The notes beneath the pieces were generated by a model. It saw nothing but the letters and a program-made list of their open reading frames with translations. It did not search any database and was not told the origin of the DNA. Shown here piece after piece: positions 1 through 7,621 of a DNA stretch of 13,111 nt. A program made the translations under genes and the position numbers. This DNA is from an uncultured Tissierellia bacterium (GTDB lineage Bacteria > Bacillota > Clostridia > Tissierellales > Peptoniphilaceae): NCBI GenBank assembly GCA_902489375.1, contig CABTZP010000027.1:1-13111 (forward strand), written 5' to 3'. Within the stretch, counting starts at the first letter, position 1. Every line of letters begins with the position of its first letter.

Positions 1-717
1 ACCAATTTGGTATGCGGTATCGATGAAGTGGGACGGGGGCCTTTAGCCGGCCCGGTACTTTCTTGTGCTATTATCATGCCGAAGGGCAAAAAAATTGAAG
101 GTGTTCGGGATTCAAAAAAGCTAGCAGAAAAGAAAAGGGAGGCTTTATATCCCCTTATCCTTCAGCAGGCCTTAGCTTGGGGAATTGGACAATGCGGTGA
201 AAGGACGATTGACCGGATTAATATTCGTCAGGCCAGTCTTTTATCAATGAAAAAAGCATTGGAAAATCTTCATGATCACGAAGGCCGTTTTCTTCAGCCG
301 GACCTTTTGCTTGTCGACGCAGAAAGGATTCAGACCGAGATTCCGCAGATCAGCCTGGTTCACGGGGACGACCTCATTTATGTGATTTCCTGCGCTTCCA
401 TTGTTGCCAAAGTTAGTCGAGATCGGATCATGAAAGCGTACGCAAAAACGTACCCTTTATATGGTTTTGAGAAACATAAGGGCTATGGAACCAAAGCCCA
501 TCTGGAAGCGATTAAAAGCTTTGGTATTCTTCCTCTTCACCGCCGAACATTTATCCACGAGAAAGGAATGATTCGGAATGGAAAAGAGGATGGAAAAAAA
601 AGGGAGCAGGGAGAGCCTGCAGAAAATGAAAGAAAAAACAAGGACGAATCCTTACCCAAGGACGGCGAAGGAAAAGGGGGATTGGGGGGAGCAAATTGCT
701 CTAAACTATTATCTTAA
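1..717 (+). CDS. rnhB: Ribonuclease HII (5' end probably outside window)
   Basis: RNase HII cleaves the RNA strand of RNA-DNA hybrids and starts removal of misincorporated ribonucleotides from DNA in the cytoplasm. Numbering from a TTG at position 7, the family motifs are clear: GIDEVGRG (D6, E7), DSKKL (35-39), LLLVDAE (D104), HGDD (D121) followed by ASIVAKVSRDR, and YGFEKHKGYGTKAH. D6, E7, D104 and D121 match the four expected acidic metal ligands. The frame is open to base 1, and relatives usually have residues before the first motif, so the true start probably lies upstream; TTG at 7 is possible but no ribosome binding site is visible for it. The family core ends around HRRTFI (residues 179-183). 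The following 50 or so residues are charged and low in complexity, and most of them are encoded by DNA that also encodes the start of yraN in another frame, so the tail may be a lost-stop read-through. Identity is certain; both gene ends are less so. Confidence 0.95.
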   Translation, partial: TNLVCGIDEVGRGPLAGPVLSCAIIMPKGKKIEGVRDSKKLAEKKREALYPLILQQALAWGIGQCGERTIDRINIRQASLLSMKKALENLHDHEGRFLQPDLLLVDAERIQTEIPQISLVHGDDLIYVISCASIVAKVSRDRIMKAYAKTYPLYGFEKHKGYGTKAHLEAIKSFGILPLHRRTFIHEKGMIRNGKEDGKKREQGEPAENERKNKDESLPKDGEGKGGLGGANCSKLLS

Positions 718-1024
718 AAAGGGCTTTGTTCTTGTTCAGAAGAATTTTCATGGTCCACGAGGAGAGATTGATTTCATTTTAGAAAAAGATCGGGGGATAT
801 ATTTTGTGGAGGTGAAATCGCGCTCCTCTGATCGATGGGGCAGACCGGCAGAGGCATGTGATTTCCGGAAAAGAAGGCATCTTATTCATACTGCTCGTTT
901 TTTCTTATCCCTTTTTCCGCAAAATGATTGGGATTGGTATTCTTTTGAAATTTTTGAAGTTGATCTTGGAAAATTGACCTTTCATCGAATTGAGCAGGCT
1001 TTTAGCCTGGAAGAAGGGTTTTGA
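626..1024 (+). CDS. yraN: YraN / UPF0102 family nuclease-like protein
   Basis: This family has a restriction-endonuclease-like fold; its cellular role is not well settled, and its frequent place beside rnhB and dprA suggests DNA metabolism. The core runs from GDWGEQIALNYYL through RGEIDFI and FVEVKSRSS to the RPAEA segment, giving the expected Glu, Asp and E-x-K active-site pattern. Two starts are plausible: ATG at 626 (132 residues, GGGAGAG upstream) and ATG at 578 (148 residues, AAAGGA upstream). I prefer 626 because it is nearer the usual length of about 120 and lessens the overlap with rnhB, but both leave a large overlap (92 or 140 bases). The stop TGA shares its last base with the dprA ATG (TGATG), which points to translational coupling. 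Family call is firm; start is uncertain. Confidence 0.88.
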   Translation: MKEKTRTNPYPRTAKEKGDWGEQIALNYYLKKGFVLVQKNFHGPRGEIDFILEKDRGIYFVEVKSRSSDRWGRPAEACDFRKRRHLIHTARFFLSLFPQNDWDWYSFEIFEVDLGKLTFHRIEQAFSLEEGF

Positions 1025-2271
1025 TGGATGCCCAGGAATGGAGAGAGCTGATCAGCGCAGATGAAATTCCGATCATAAGAGAAAAATTAATTGCTCTTTC
1101 TTTGTTGGGGATTGATTCTTCAGAAGTTTTTTTCAACCTGCTTTTTTATCTTTATCAACGGGCAGGTCGATTGGGAGAACTGGGCGTTGAAACGGCGGAA
1201 CAAAATTTTTTAGATCAGGAAATTTCTCTGATTGATCAGCAAACGCTGACAAAAGAGGCAAAAGAGCTGTTAACCCTAAAAAGAAGAAAAGAAGTACGAA
1301 GGAAAACGGCCATCCAACTTTTTCAAAATCCAAAGTCCATCCGTAAGGATCCGATCTTCAACTGGGCAAAAGAGGTCCTGAAAGGAAAGGTCCGGATCTT
1401 GACCTTTTTCGATCCCGATTTTCCCCAGAAACTACTGGAGATTCCGGACCCGCCATCAGTGCTCTACCTAAGAGGAAACTCTGACCTTCTTAACGCATTT
1501 TCCATCACGATCGTTGGAACCCGAAATGCCAGTCAGGAGGGCCTTCATACGGCCGATGAGATCGCCTTTCTTTTAGCAAAAAAAGGGGCTGTTATCGTTT
1601 CCGGTCTTGCCCTCGGAATTGATGGAGCGGCTCACCGAGGGGCCATCAGGGCAAAGGGAAAAACTCTCGCGGTTTTGCCTTGCGGAATCGATCGAATCTA
1701 TCCTACGGCCCATGAAAAACTCGCCTTAGCGATTTTACGTGATCAGGGAGCGATATTGAGCGAATTTTCACCGAAATGTCCCCCTTTAAAGATTCATTTT
1801 CATCAGAGAAACCGCCTGATTTCGGGTCTTAGCATGGGAACCATTGTCGTGGAGGCCGATCAAAAATCAGGGACCATGATCACCAGTCACTGCGCGGCCA
1901 ATCAGGGAAGGGATGTTTTTGCCGTTCCAGGAAGTATATATCGGCCGACCTGCCGGGGCTCGAATCAACTGATTAAGGACGGGGCAAGGCTTTTAACTTT
2001 AGCCGATGATATTTATCAGGCCTATCCTGATTTTTTTAATCAAGTAACTGAACAGAACGAGAATCATCTCGAACAAAGCGAGGTGGATTCGGACTTGTCG
2101 GAAGAGGAAAAAACAATCTTTTCCCAGGTGATTCATGAGGCTCTTACGCCGGATGAGCTATTAGAAAAAACGGGGTTTTCCATGGGCGTATTGTGGAAAA
2201 CGCTGACCCTTCTCCAGATGAAAAAATGGATTTTTCAAGGAGAAGACGGACGTTTTTTTCCATCAAAATAA
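1024..2271 (+). CDS. dprA: DNA processing protein DprA (Smf)
   Basis: DprA binds incoming single-stranded DNA and loads RecA during natural transformation; it is also common in bacteria not known to be transformable. The 415-residue protein has an N-terminal helical region of about 125 residues, longer than in B. subtilis. The Rossmann-like DprA domain (about 127-330) follows, with FPQKLLEIPDPPSVLYLRG, VGTRNAS (165-171), SGLALGID (193-200), the FHQRNRLISGLS motif (259-270), KSGTMIT (281-287), DVFAVPG (297-303) and GSNQLIKDGA. A C-terminal winged-helix segment covers about 350-415 (TPDELLEKTGFS). The ATG at 1024 is chosen over a TTG at 1021 because it overlaps the yraN stop as TGATG and sits 5 bases after AGAAGGG. 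No obvious terminator follows. Confidence 0.95.
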   Translation: MDAQEWRELISADEIPIIREKLIALSLLGIDSSEVFFNLLFYLYQRAGRLGELGVETAEQNFLDQEISLIDQQTLTKEAKELLTLKRRKEVRRKTAIQLFQNPKSIRKDPIFNWAKEVLKGKVRILTFFDPDFPQKLLEIPDPPSVLYLRGNSDLLNAFSITIVGTRNASQEGLHTADEIAFLLAKKGAVIVSGLALGIDGAAHRGAIRAKGKTLAVLPCGIDRIYPTAHEKLALAILRDQGAILSEFSPKCPPLKIHFHQRNRLISGLSMGTIVVEADQKSGTMITSHCAANQGRDVFAVPGSIYRPTCRGSNQLIKDGARLLTLADDIYQAYPDFFNQVTEQNENHLEQSEVDSDLSEEEKTIFSQVIHEALTPDELLEKTGFSMGVLWKTLTLLQMKKWIFQGEDGRFFPSK

Positions 2272-2299
2272 TTTCATCGCTTCCCCTTTTTCTTTTTTA

Positions 2300-2308
2300 T
2301 GATATATT
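2300..2308 (+). promoter_or_regulatory. Putative extended -10 promoter for topA
   Basis: The 110-base gap between dprA and topA contains TGATATATT, an extended -10 (TGn followed by TATATT at 2303-2308). Only a weak -35 (TTCCCC, 2281-2286, 16-base spacer) is present, which extended -10 promoters can tolerate. The region is T-rich just upstream. This would let topA be transcribed apart from dprA. It is a match by eye only. Confidence 0.35.
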
Positions 2309-2381
2309 CTCGTATGAATAGAAAAAGAAGGAAAAACCTTGCAGCGCACGAAATAAACTTGAATCGGATTAGGAAATAGAG

Positions 2382-4472
2382 ATGAATAAAAATCTTGTTA
2401 TTGTCGAATCACCAACGAAAACAAAGACGATTTCAAAAATATTAGGTCCAAAATATAAGGTGGTTGCGACCAAAGGCCATCTTCGCGACCTCCCTAAAAG
2501 TCAATTTGGCGTTGACCTTGAAAATCAATTTGAGCCGAAATATATTAATGTTCGCGGGAAAGCGAAAACCATTAATGCCTTAAAAAAAGACGGAGAAGCG
2601 GCGGATTGCATCTATCTTGCTACAGACCCGGACCGGGAAGGAGAGGCAATTTCCTGGCATCTTGCCTATCTTTTAGGCCAGGAAAAGGAAAAGCTGAAAA
2701 GAGTGACCTTTCAGGAAATCACCCCTTTGGGCGTAAAAGAGGGGATGAGTCATCCGGGTACAATTGATATGAATTTAGTGAATGCCCAGCAGGCCCGCCG
2801 AATCATGGATCGGATTGTGGGCTATCAGATTTCACCCATCCTTTGGAAGAAAATCAAGAACGGCTTATCGGCAGGAAGAGTTCAATCTGTTGCTGTCAAG
2901 CTCATCGCTGATCGGGAAAGAGAGATTCTGGCCTTTCATCCTGAGGAATACTGGTCCATTCACTCCTTGCACAATAAAGATAAGGTGAATTTTGAAGCTG
3001 AATTTGCGGGCTTCTTAAAGGGAAAGTCGGTTAAAAAAGTTAAACTTAACAATGAAGACGAAGCAAATGAGCTGATTTCTACTTTGGGTCCAGACTTTTT
3101 GATCCAAAAAGTGAGTCAAAAAGAAAAAAGAAAACAGCCCTACGCTCCTTTTACGACGTCCACCCTTCAACAGGAAGCTTCTCGAAAACTTGGCTTTAAT
3201 ACGTCAAAAACCATGATGATCGCCCAAAGACTCTATGAAGGAATTAATCTTTCACAGGGGGGACAGGTGGGGCTTATCACCTATATGCGAACAGATTCGA
3301 CCCGAATGTCAAAGGTCTTTACCAGCCAGGCCACGGATTTTATTCAAGCGCATTATGGAAAAGAATACGCAACTGCGGGCGTTCGATATGGCGGACAGAA
3401 AAAAAATGCGCAGGACGCCCATGAAGGCATTCGGCCAGCTGATGTCTTTCGGACGCCATCTTCCATTCGCAATGATTTGACAGATGATCAATATAAGCTT
3501 TATTCGCTGATTTGGAATCGGGCAGTGGCCTCTCAAATGAAACCGGCGCTTTACCATTCTACATCGGTTGAACTCGTAAACGGAAAAGCACTTTTTCGGG
3601 TCAACGGAATCGAACCCGTTTTTGATGGCTTCCAAAAAATTTGGCCAACAGCGGAGAAAACCGTTCTCCTTCCTCCTTTGGAAGAGGGAGAGATGATCCC
3701 GGCCATTAAAATTGACCCGCGACAGCATTTTACGCAACCGCCCGCTCGATATTCAGAAGCTTCTCTTGTCCAGACCTTGGAAAAAAATGGAATTGGAAGA
3801 CCATCTACCTATGCTTCGATCATCCAATCCATTAAGAAAAGGGGTTATGTTCGGGTTTCCAAGAAGCAGTTTATGCCCACCGATCTGGGGTTTAAGGTCA
3901 ATGACCTGTTAGAAAAAAATTTTCCGGACATTGTTAATGTCAATTTCACAGCGGATATGGAAAAGCAGCTTGATTCCATCGCCGAGGGCGATCTTTCTTA
4001 TCAGGCTCTTTTGGGCGACTTTTACCAGGTCTTTGCTAAAGAGATGGAAAATGCGAAAGAAGATCAAACCAGTTATCGACTTCCTGATCAGCCGACCGGA
4101 GAAAAGTGTCCCCAGTGCGGCCATGACCTGATTTATAAGTCAGGAAGAAATGGCCGGTTCATTGGCTGTTCTCATTTTCCGGACTGTAAATTTACGAAAA
4201 GCATCGTCAAAAAAACCGGCGTAAAATGCCCAAAGTGCGGGTCCGAAATCGTTGAGAAAATTTCAAAAAGAGGGAAGGTTTTTTACGGCTGTTCCGCCTA
4301 TCCCGCATGTGATTATGCGAGCTGGGATAAGCCAACCGGTGAAATCTGTCCAATTTGCGGAGATCTTTTTGTCCATCGAAAAAACCGCTATGAAAATCGG
4401 GTGATCTGTGCCAATAAAGACTGTGTCAATCATGACCGAAAGGAACTTCCGGAGAAGGAAAAAAAGTCCTGA
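2382..4472 (+). CDS. topA: DNA topoisomerase I (type IA)
   Basis: TopA relaxes negative supercoils by single-strand passage through a 5'-phosphotyrosine intermediate. The 696-residue protein starts with the TOPRIM domain: LVIVESPTKTKTI with E9 and ATDPDREGEAISWH with D82 and D84. The central domains carry NAQQARRIMDRIVGYQ, GLSAGRVQSVAVKLI, the catalytic Tyr301 in GLITYMRTDSTRMS, QDAHEGIRP and GIGRPSTYA. The C-terminus has three zinc-ribbon modules: C576/C579/C596/C602, C616/C619/C637/C643 and C656/C659/C676/C681. The length is normal for Firmicutes. AGGAAA lies 5 bases before the ATG. In Bacillus the genes after topA include trmFO, xerC, hslVU and codY; here rpsB follows directly. No key residue is missing. 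Confidence 0.98.
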   Translation: MNKNLVIVESPTKTKTISKILGPKYKVVATKGHLRDLPKSQFGVDLENQFEPKYINVRGKAKTINALKKDGEAADCIYLATDPDREGEAISWHLAYLLGQEKEKLKRVTFQEITPLGVKEGMSHPGTIDMNLVNAQQARRIMDRIVGYQISPILWKKIKNGLSAGRVQSVAVKLIADREREILAFHPEEYWSIHSLHNKDKVNFEAEFAGFLKGKSVKKVKLNNEDEANELISTLGPDFLIQKVSQKEKRKQPYAPFTTSTLQQEASRKLGFNTSKTMMIAQRLYEGINLSQGGQVGLITYMRTDSTRMSKVFTSQATDFIQAHYGKEYATAGVRYGGQKKNAQDAHEGIRPADVFRTPSSIRNDLTDDQYKLYSLIWNRAVASQMKPALYHSTSVELVNGKALFRVNGIEPVFDGFQKIWPTAEKTVLLPPLEEGEMIPAIKIDPRQHFTQPPARYSEASLVQTLEKNGIGRPSTYASIIQSIKKRGYVRVSKKQFMPTDLGFKVNDLLEKNFPDIVNVNFTADMEKQLDSIAEGDLSYQALLGDFYQVFAKEMENAKEDQTSYRLPDQPTGEKCPQCGHDLIYKSGRNGRFIGCSHFPDCKFTKSIVKKTGVKCPKCGSEIVEKISKRGKVFYGCSAYPACDYASWDKPTGEICPICGDLFVHRKNRYENRVICANKDCVNHDRKELPEKEKKS

Positions 4473-4476
4473 AAGC

Positions 4477-4505
4477 TTGCTCTTCATCCCACTTTTTCAT
4501 ATAAT
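4477..4505 (+). promoter_or_regulatory. Sigma-A-type promoter of rpsB-tsf
   Basis: TTGCTC (4477-4482) and a perfect TATAAT (4500-4505) are separated by exactly 17 bases, just after the topA stop. This is the best promoter match in the window. Transcription would start near 4512 and give a leader of about 100 bases before rpsB, as befits a highly expressed ribosomal protein operon. Confidence 0.65.
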
Positions 4506-4540
4506 TAATAGGTATGTCGCACAGCCCTTGAATATCTTGA

Positions 4541-4566
4541 CCGGTGTTGTCGCTAAAGCGATCCGG
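4541..4566 (+). promoter_or_regulatory. Bulged hairpin in the rpsB leader, possible control element
   Basis: In the 5' leader, CCGG (4541-4544) can pair with CCGG (4563-4566), and GTCGC (4549-4553) with GCGAT (4558-4562, one G-U pair), closing a TAAA loop. A 4-base bulge (TGTT, 4545-4548) lies on the 5' arm. No U-run follows, so it is not a terminator. S2 represses its own operon in some bacteria, so a leader structure here could be an S2-binding site, but I recognise no named motif and this role is inference. AGGAGG (4598-4603) lies downstream, 7 bases before the rpsB ATG. Confidence 0.3.
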
Positions 4567-4610
4567 AGGGATTTGAGAAGGCTGGAGGAATAAAAACAGG
4601 AGGAATCAAA

Positions 4611-5441
4611 ATGTCTGTATTAACCATGAAATCATTACTTGAAGCAGGTGTTCATTTCGGCCATCAAACCAGAAGATGGAATCCTAAAATGGCTCCTTAT
4701 ATTTTCACTGAGCGCAATGGAATTCATATCATTAACCTGCAAAAAACGCTTTATTTGGTTGATGAAGCCTATGAAGCAGTTCGTCAGTGCGCCGCTGAAG
4801 GCGGGAAAATCCTTTTTGTCGGAACCAAAAAGCAGGCCCAGGATTCCATTCAATATGAAGCGGAGCGCTGCGGTCAGTATTATGTCAATGAACGCTGGCT
4901 GGGTGGTATGCTCACCAATTATCAGACCATCAAAAAGAGTATTATGCGCTTGGAAAGCATTGAAAAAATGGAAGAAGATGGCACATTTGATCTGCTTCCC
5001 AAAAAAGAAGTTGCTGAATTAGAGCATGAACACGAAAGATTAAACCGTTTTTTAGGCGGAATTAAAGATATGGAAGGTCTGCCCGACCTGATGTATGTTG
5101 TTGATCCCAAAAAGGAGCATATTGCTGTTCATGAGGCCAATAAGCTGGGGATCCCCATCGTAGCCATCTTAGATACCAATGCCGATCCAGACGAGATCAC
5201 CTATCCCATTCCGGGCAATGATGACGCAATCCGTGCAGTGAAACTTGTTACGGCAACGATGGCCGATGCTGTATTAGAGGGCAAGCAGGGTGAGCAGATG
5301 GAAGAAGGAGAGGCCGATCAGGAAGATCTGACCGAAGAAGGGCAAGATCAAGAAGAGAACGAAGACGAAAAAGACGAGCTCATTGCGGACGAGGAAGAGA
5401 ATGAAACGCAGGAGCAAGTTGAAGAAGACGTTGAAGAATAA
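4611..5441 (+). CDS. rpsB: 30S ribosomal protein S2 with long acidic tail
   Basis: S2 is one of the last proteins to join the 30S subunit and sits on the back of the subunit between head and body. The core (residues 1-226) is canonical: LLEAGVHFGHQTRRWNPKM, FTERNGIHIINLQKT, LFVGTKKQAQ, ERWLGGMLTNYQTI, LPDLMYVVDPKKEHIAVHEA, IPIVAILDTNADPDEITYPIPGNDDAIRAV. After VLEGKQ comes a 50-residue C-terminal tail (227-276) with 28 Asp/Glu and a single Lys (K254), predicted to be disordered. The ATG has a near-perfect AGGAGG at 7 bases. tsf follows after 18 bases, the usual operon partner. Confidence 0.98.
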   Translation: MSVLTMKSLLEAGVHFGHQTRRWNPKMAPYIFTERNGIHIINLQKTLYLVDEAYEAVRQCAAEGGKILFVGTKKQAQDSIQYEAERCGQYYVNERWLGGMLTNYQTIKKSIMRLESIEKMEEDGTFDLLPKKEVAELEHEHERLNRFLGGIKDMEGLPDLMYVVDPKKEHIAVHEANKLGIPIVAILDTNADPDEITYPIPGNDDAIRAVKLVTATMADAVLEGKQGEQMEEGEADQEDLTEEGQDQEENEDEKDELIADEEENETQEQVEEDVEE

Positions 5442-5459
5442 GGACGAAGGGAGAAAACC

Positions 5460-6125
5460 ATGACCATTACCGCTCAAGAAGTGAAACAGCTCCGTGAACG
5501 CACCGGCGCAGGAATGATGGATTGCAAAAAAGCCTTAACCGAAACCAATGGAGATCTGGAAAAAGCCATTGACATCCTCCGTGAAAAGGGAATCGCAAAA
5601 GCGGTGAAAAAGGAAGGCCGGATTTCCGCTGAAGGTTTGATCGGCTCCTATGTTCATAACGGAAGAATCGGCGTTTTGGTTGAAGTCAATTCAGAGACAG
5701 ACTTCGTCGCAAAAAATGAAGAGTTCCAGGAATTTGTCCACCAGCTTTGCCTGCATATCGCCTCGATGAATCCCCAGTATGTTTCTCAGGAAGAGATACC
5801 GGAAGAGACCATCGCGCACGAAAGAGAAATTTTAATTCAGCAGGCCATGAACGAAAGCGAAAATATTCCCGAAGAAAAGCGCAAATTTGTCGCTGAAAAG
5901 AAAGTCGAAGGCCGGATGAGCAAATATTTCGAAGAAGTTTGTCTCCTGGATCAGGGCTGGGTGTTAGATCCCGATAAGAAGGTCGACACCATTCGCAAAG
6001 AACTGATTGCTCATATCGGTGAAAACATTGTCATCCGTCGCTTTGTCCGTTATGAAGTCGGTGAAGGGCTGGAAAAGAGAAATGAAGATTTCGCGGAAGA
6101 AGTAGCCAAACAAATTCATGGTTAA
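5460..6125 (+). CDS. tsf: Elongation factor Ts
   Basis: EF-Ts is the guanine nucleotide exchange factor that recharges EF-Tu with GTP. The N-terminal UBA-like domain (TAQEVKQLRERTGAGMMDCK, residues 4-23) is followed by the EF-Tu-contacting TDFVAKN motif (80-86) and one compact dimerisation-type core ending in IGENIVIRRFVRYE. At 221 residues it is a short EF-Ts, smaller than the 283 residues of E. coli and similar to other short bacterial forms. AAGGGAG lies 6 bases before the ATG. It is the last gene of the rpsB-tsf unit, since a strong terminator starts 21 bases after its stop. Confidence 0.97.
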   Translation: MTITAQEVKQLRERTGAGMMDCKKALTETNGDLEKAIDILREKGIAKAVKKEGRISAEGLIGSYVHNGRIGVLVEVNSETDFVAKNEEFQEFVHQLCLHIASMNPQYVSQEEIPEETIAHEREILIQQAMNESENIPEEKRKFVAEKKVEGRMSKYFEEVCLLDQGWVLDPDKKVDTIRKELIAHIGENIVIRRFVRYEVGEGLEKRNEDFAEEVAKQIHG

Positions 6126-6146
6126 ATTTTTAAACCTTTCGATTAG

Positions 6147-6180
6147 GAACGGAGAGAAGCGAATTCTCTCCGTTCTTTTT
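6147..6180 (+). terminator. Intrinsic terminator after tsf
   Basis: A perfect 12-bp stem (GAACGGAGAGAA, 6147-6158, with TTCTCTCCGTTC, 6164-6175) closes a 5-base loop (GCGAA) and is followed by TTTTT (6176-6180). This is a textbook Rho-independent terminator and the only strong one in the window. It separates rpsB-tsf from pyrH-frr. Confidence 0.92.
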
Positions 6181-6181
6181 A

Positions 6182-6199
6182 TGGTAGTATCTATATATT
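6182..6199 (+). promoter_or_regulatory. Putative promoter region for pyrH operon
   Basis: Because a terminator ends the upstream unit, pyrH should have its own promoter. Two -10-like elements lie just after it: TGGTAGTAT (6182-6190, extended form) and TATATT (6194-6199). No convincing -35 is seen, as that region overlaps the terminator stem. The remaining bases to 6284 are leader. Logic supports a promoter here more than the motif does. Confidence 0.3.
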
Positions 6200-6284
6200 A
6201 GGAGTTTATTTTCACTTCAACCGAACAAGTTTTCCAGGTGATCACAGGGAAAGGGATCGGGCAAAAAGCCTTGAAAGGATCAAA

Positions 6285-6992
6285 ATGTTTGCTTATAAAA
6301 GAGTGGTTTTAAAACTCAGTGGAGAGGCTTTAGCCGGAAAAAAAGGCTCAGGCTTAGATGACCCAACGATTGAAAAAATCTGCCAGGCGATTAAAAAAGT
6401 TCATGACATGGGCCTGGAGATGGCCATCGTCGTCGGCGGGGGGAACTTCTGGAGGGGAAAGGCGCAATCGAATATTGAAAGAGCAAGTTCTGATCATATT
6501 GGAATGCTTGCTACCGTAATGAATGCGCTAAAAATTCAGGCTTCCCTCGAATCTTTGGGCATTGAGACCAGGGTACAAACGGCCATTGAAATGAAGGCGG
6601 TTGCTGAACCCTATATTCGACGCCGAGCGATCCATCATATTGAAAAAGGACGAATTGTCATTTTGGGGTCTGGGACCGGCCTCCCCTATTTTTCTACGGA
6701 TACGACAGCGGCGTTAAGAGCCCTTGAAATTAACGCCCAGTGTATTTTGGTCGGGAAGAAAGGGACGGATGGGGTATATAATAAAGATCCAAATGAGTAT
6801 CCAGATGCGGTTAAATATGACCATTTAACTTACCATGAGGTGCTCAATAAGGGGCTGCAAGTAATGGATTCAACGGCTATTTCCCTGAGCATGGATAATC
6901 ATATGCCTCTGATTGTCTTTGGCATTGACGAGCCAGAAAATCTGGTTAAGGTGGTTGAGGGGAAAAAGCTGGGGACGATGATTACTTCGTAA
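6285..6992 (+). CDS. pyrH: UMP kinase
   Basis: PyrH phosphorylates UMP to UDP with ATP, an essential step in pyrimidine nucleotide supply; the bacterial enzyme is a hexamer of the amino acid kinase fold and is typically inhibited by UTP. The 235-residue protein shows YKRVVLKLSGEAL (4-16), the glycine-rich VVGGGNFWRG (49-58), DHIGMLATVMNALK (70-83), GSGTGLPYFSTDTTAALRA (128-146) and KGTDGVYNKDP (159-169). The usual Asn in the GTGNP motif is Leu here, a minor change. AAAGGA lies before the ATG. It begins the second operon and is followed by frr, as in most bacteria. Confidence 0.97.
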   Translation: MFAYKRVVLKLSGEALAGKKGSGLDDPTIEKICQAIKKVHDMGLEMAIVVGGGNFWRGKAQSNIERASSDHIGMLATVMNALKIQASLESLGIETRVQTAIEMKAVAEPYIRRRAIHHIEKGRIVILGSGTGLPYFSTDTTAALRALEINAQCILVGKKGTDGVYNKDPNEYPDAVKYDHLTYHEVLNKGLQVMDSTAISLSMDNHMPLIVFGIDEPENLVKVVEGKKLGTMITS

Positions 6993-7057
6993 GTCAACTT
7001 CCCTTGCACAAAAGAATATTCATGTGATCAGCATAAAAATAAATAAAGGAGCTTATT

Positions 7058-7609
7058 ATGTATCAAGAGAAAGAAATGGAAGAAAGAATGAAAAAGACCA
7101 TGGCCGCTTTTCAAAAGGATCTTTTGCACATTCGTGCGGGACGTGCCAATCCAAGCCTTTTGGATAATATTAGCTTTAATTATTATGGGGTGGAAACCCC
7201 ATTAAAACAGGCGGCCTCAATTAATGTACCTGAAGCGAGGATGCTGACCATCACCCCTTGGGATCCCAAGAATATTAAACCCATTGAGCAGGCCATCCTG
7301 GCTTCTGATTTAGGGATCACTCCGTCAAATGATGGAAAAATGATTCGCCTTCCTTTCCCGCCCCTCACAGAGGATCGTCGTAAGGATCTGGTTAAGGAGG
7401 TCTCCTTGCGTCTTGAAGAAGCGAAAGTAGCGGTTCGTAATATTCGCAGAGAGGGAATGGAACAGATCAAAAAAGATGAAAATGATAAGGCAATTTCAGA
7501 AGACGATCGGTATCAGGAAGAAGATGATCTTCAGAAGTTAACCGATAAATATATTAAACAGCTTGAGGAAGCGGAAAAAGAAAAAGAAAAAGAATTAATG
7601 GAAATATAG
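7058..7609 (+). CDS. frr: Ribosome recycling factor
   Basis: RRF splits the post-termination ribosome together with EF-G. The 183-residue protein has the normal length and family features: DLLHIRAGRANPSLLD near the N-terminus, the YYGVETPLKQAASINVPEAR segment of domain II, ITPWDP, LGITPSNDGKMIRLPFPPLT, and the long C-terminal helix with RNIRREGMEQIKK. The final residues are a charged Glu/Lys run. AAAGGAG (7045-7051) is 6 bases before the ATG. The 65-base gap after pyrH shows no terminator, so it is probably cotranscribed. Confidence 0.98.
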   Translation: MYQEKEMEERMKKTMAAFQKDLLHIRAGRANPSLLDNISFNYYGVETPLKQAASINVPEARMLTITPWDPKNIKPIEQAILASDLGITPSNDGKMIRLPFPPLTEDRRKDLVKEVSLRLEEAKVAVRNIRREGMEQIKKDENDKAISEDDRYQEEDDLQKLTDKYIKQLEEAEKEKEKELMEI

Positions 7610-7621
7610 CAGGGACGAGGG

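Noticed and set aside
3309..3737. 142-codon open frame on the minus strand
   Set aside because: It is fully inside topA, opposite conserved TopA domains, with no family resemblance.
4408..4593. Small + strand open frame from the topA end into the rpsB leader
   Set aside because: It overlaps the TopA zinc-ribbon codons, has no ribosome binding site and crosses the predicted promoter; probably chance.
4639..5022. 127-codon open frame on the plus strand
   Set aside because: It is an alternative frame inside the conserved rpsB core; its Lys/Ile/Ser-rich translation is a shadow of that gene.
7004..7037. TTGCAC as a -35 box for a promoter upstream of frr
   Set aside because: No acceptable -10 lies 16-18 bases downstream; frr is more simply transcribed with pyrH.
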